This document shows, in pieces, positions 4,853 through 5,937 of a stretch of DNA of 5,937 bases. The notes below the pieces were generated by a model that saw only the letters and a program-made list of their open reading frames with translations, made no database searches and was not told the DNA's origin. This DNA comes from Acidobacteriota bacterium (GTDB lineage Bacteria > Acidobacteriota > Terriglobia > UBA7540). The stretch's first letter is position 1, and every line of letters starts with the position of its first letter. The position numbers and the translations under genes are program-made. The stretch is from assembly GCA_021828225.1 (NCBI GenBank), contig JAKASH010000215.1, positions 1-5,937 on the forward strand, written 5' to 3'.

Positions 4853-4883
4853 TTGGCGTACTCCTCGCGAGGCGTGCTACATT
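4853..4883 (+). promoter_or_regulatory. Candidate promoter of the histidine kinase gene with a spacer palindrome
   Basis: TTGGCG (4853-4858) and TACATT (4878-4883) are 19 bases apart, a little long. The spacer contains the perfect 10-bp palindrome CCTCGCGAGG (4863-4872). A start around 4890 would leave a leader of about 15 bases before the ATG at 4905, which fits the absence of a clear ribosome site. Confidence 0.35.
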
Positions 4884-4904
4884 GAAACCGACAGAGTTTG
4901 CACC

Positions 4905-5937
4905 ATGCGCAAAGAGCGGCGGATTAAATTTGCCTGGATGGACGTGCTGTTGCTGGTCTTCCTGGCCAGCCTGGCGGTGCTCTATCCGATCGCCGAAATT
5001 CACGCCCAGCTCATCCTGCTTTCCATTGGATTCTTCCAGGTGTTCGAGCGAAGCTTTATTGGCGTGGCGGGGCCGCGCGGCGAGATGTACAGCATCATCC
5101 TCAAGATCGGCCTGGCGTCGCTGCTGATCTCGCACACCGGCGGCATCAACTCGAGCTATTATCTGATTTATTACGTCCCCGTGGTGACGGCGGCCATGTA
5201 TTCAGGCCCCTGGGGGACGCTGGGCTGGACGGCGCTTTCGTCGGCGGCCTACTGCTCCTTCCTGATCCCGGCGCTGCAGGAGTACCGGCTGACGGCGAGC
5301 GGCGCCAAAGAGCTGGCCATCCGCAACCTCTTTTTCTTCCTGGCCGCCATGCTGGTGAACCGCTTTGTGATTGAAAGCCGCGAACAGGCGGAGCGCTACC
5401 GCCTGGTGGCCGAGCAACTTACCGAAACTAACCAGCGGCTTGAGCAGGCGCAGGCGGAGGCCCGCAGGTCCGAGCGGCTGGCGGCGCTGGGGCAACTGAG
5501 CGCGGGGCTCGCGCACGAGATTCGAAATCCGCTCGGCGTCATCAAAGGATCGGCGGAAACGCTGGGCCGGAAACTGCCCAGTGAAGATCCCATGGCCCGG
5601 GAGCTTGCGGGATATATTTCAAGCGAAGTTAACAGGCTGAACTCGCTCGTCAGCCGGTTTCTCAGCTTCGCCCGGCCGCTGGAATTGAAGAAGCGTCCGG
5701 AAGACATTCAGAAGATTGTCGAGCAGGCACTGAAAGCGGCACAGGAACGCTGGCCCGCATCTGAAATTCAGGTGGAACGCGAGTATGAGGCCGGATTGCC
5801 GGCCGTCCCGGTCGACGCGGAGCTCGCGGACCAGGTCTTCAGGAACCTCGTGTTCAATGCTTATGAAGCCATGGCAACGGAGGGCGGCAAACTGCGGGTG
5901 GAACTCGCCAAGGAATATAGCGACGGCCGGCCCGGCG
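4905..5937 (+). CDS. Membrane sensor histidine kinase, NtrB-like, N-terminal 344 residues (cut by window edge)
   Basis: Sensor of a two-component system: it autophosphorylates on histidine and passes the phosphate to a response regulator. Residues 1-155 hold about six hydrophobic segments (roughly 12-30, 34-47, 62-76, 84-100, 103-123, 138-155) with very short loops, so the signal is probably sensed in or at the membrane. The loop HTGGINSSYYLIYY (77-90) precedes the fourth. A coiled coil at about 156-196 leads to the dimerisation domain with H-box GLAHEIRNPLGVIKG (201-215); His204 is the phosphoacceptor. The ATPase domain begins near 300 and shows the N-box NLVFNAYEAM (314-323) with Asn318. 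The G-boxes lie beyond the window. The NLxxNAxEA form of the N-box is typical of NtrB/AtoS-type kinases, whose partners are often NtrC-type regulators; none is visible here. The ATG at 4905 lacks a strong ribosome site, but upstream in-frame codons offer no better start. Confidence 0.92.
   Translation, partial: MRKERRIKFAWMDVLLLVFLASLAVLYPIAEIHAQLILLSIGFFQVFERSFIGVAGPRGEMYSIILKIGLASLLISHTGGINSSYYLIYYVPVVTAAMYSGPWGTLGWTALSSAAYCSFLIPALQEYRLTASGAKELAIRNLFFFLAAMLVNRFVIESREQAERYRLVAEQLTETNQRLEQAQAEARRSERLAALGQLSAGLAHEIRNPLGVIKGSAETLGRKLPSEDPMARELAGYISSEVNRLNSLVSRFLSFARPLELKKRPEDIQKIVEQALKAAQERWPASEIQVEREYEAGLPAVPVDAELADQVFRNLVFNAYEAMATEGGKLRVELAKEYSDGRPG

Larger units (their letters stand above)
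4415..4904. other. Gene-free divergent region between the YidH-family gene and the kinase gene
   Basis: About 490 bases without a supported gene. It holds a promoter at each end, a GC-rich imperfect inverted repeat at 4572-4607 and two dispersed repeat elements (4712-4760, 4777-4811). The stretch 4610-4705 shows nothing I can name. The plus frame at 4831-5127 and the minus frame at 4812-5135 are shadows of the kinase gene. Confidence 0.65.

Noticed and set aside
4812..5135. Minus-strand frame overlapping the start of the kinase gene
   Set aside because: It is antisense to the kinase membrane domain and gives a His/Gln/Arg-rich product with no family resemblance.

Overview
The window looks like a chromosomal segment from a GC-rich, free-living Gram-negative-type bacterium. 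The mix of an aspartate-pathway cluster, a DUF202 membrane protein, an NtrB-like sensor kinase and intergenic space full of short palindromes would suit a soil Acidobacteriota or a similar lineage. That placement is an impression from style, not from a marker gene. There are five protein genes, two of them cut by the window edges. No rRNA, tRNA, CRISPR array or recognisable transposase gene was seen.

The left half (1-3150) is a minus-strand, probably co-transcribed cluster. In transcription order it holds a LysR-type regulator (3150-2224), aspartate kinase lysC (2156-723) and the N-terminal half of threonine synthase thrC (594-1, running off the window). LysC makes the first committed step from aspartate and ThrC the last step to threonine. 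The regulator lies only 67 bases upstream of lysC, so it is a natural candidate to control the pathway. Homoserine dehydrogenase and homoserine kinase are not in the window.

The middle (3151-4021) has no credible gene. A promoter for the LysR gene reads left. A better promoter (TTGACG, 17 bases, TAGAAT) reads right, into DNA with no gene. That DNA is a mosaic of short palindromes: two copies of a GCAGAGTCTC hairpin, a double GAGACG hairpin, a CCCTCACCC/CCCTCTCCC element, a GGCACGG palindrome, a CCACGGCAT hairpin and a 19-base direct repeat. Most hairpins have GTAG at their foot, the signature of REP elements handled by RAYT (REP-associated tyrosine transposase) proteins. A related hairpin sits between lysC and thrC, and relatives of two other elements occur at 4712-4811.

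The right part has a short YidH/DUF202 membrane protein on the minus strand (4414-4022), whose -10 box (TACAAT) lies inside a palindrome. Facing away on the plus strand is a multi-pass membrane histidine kinase (4905 to the window end), with its H-box and N-box visible and its C-terminus missing. The roughly 490 bases between them hold both promoters and more repeats.

The most interesting content is the GTAG-anchored palindrome family and the orphan rightward promoter that would transcribe it. No new enzyme system or defence island is visible.
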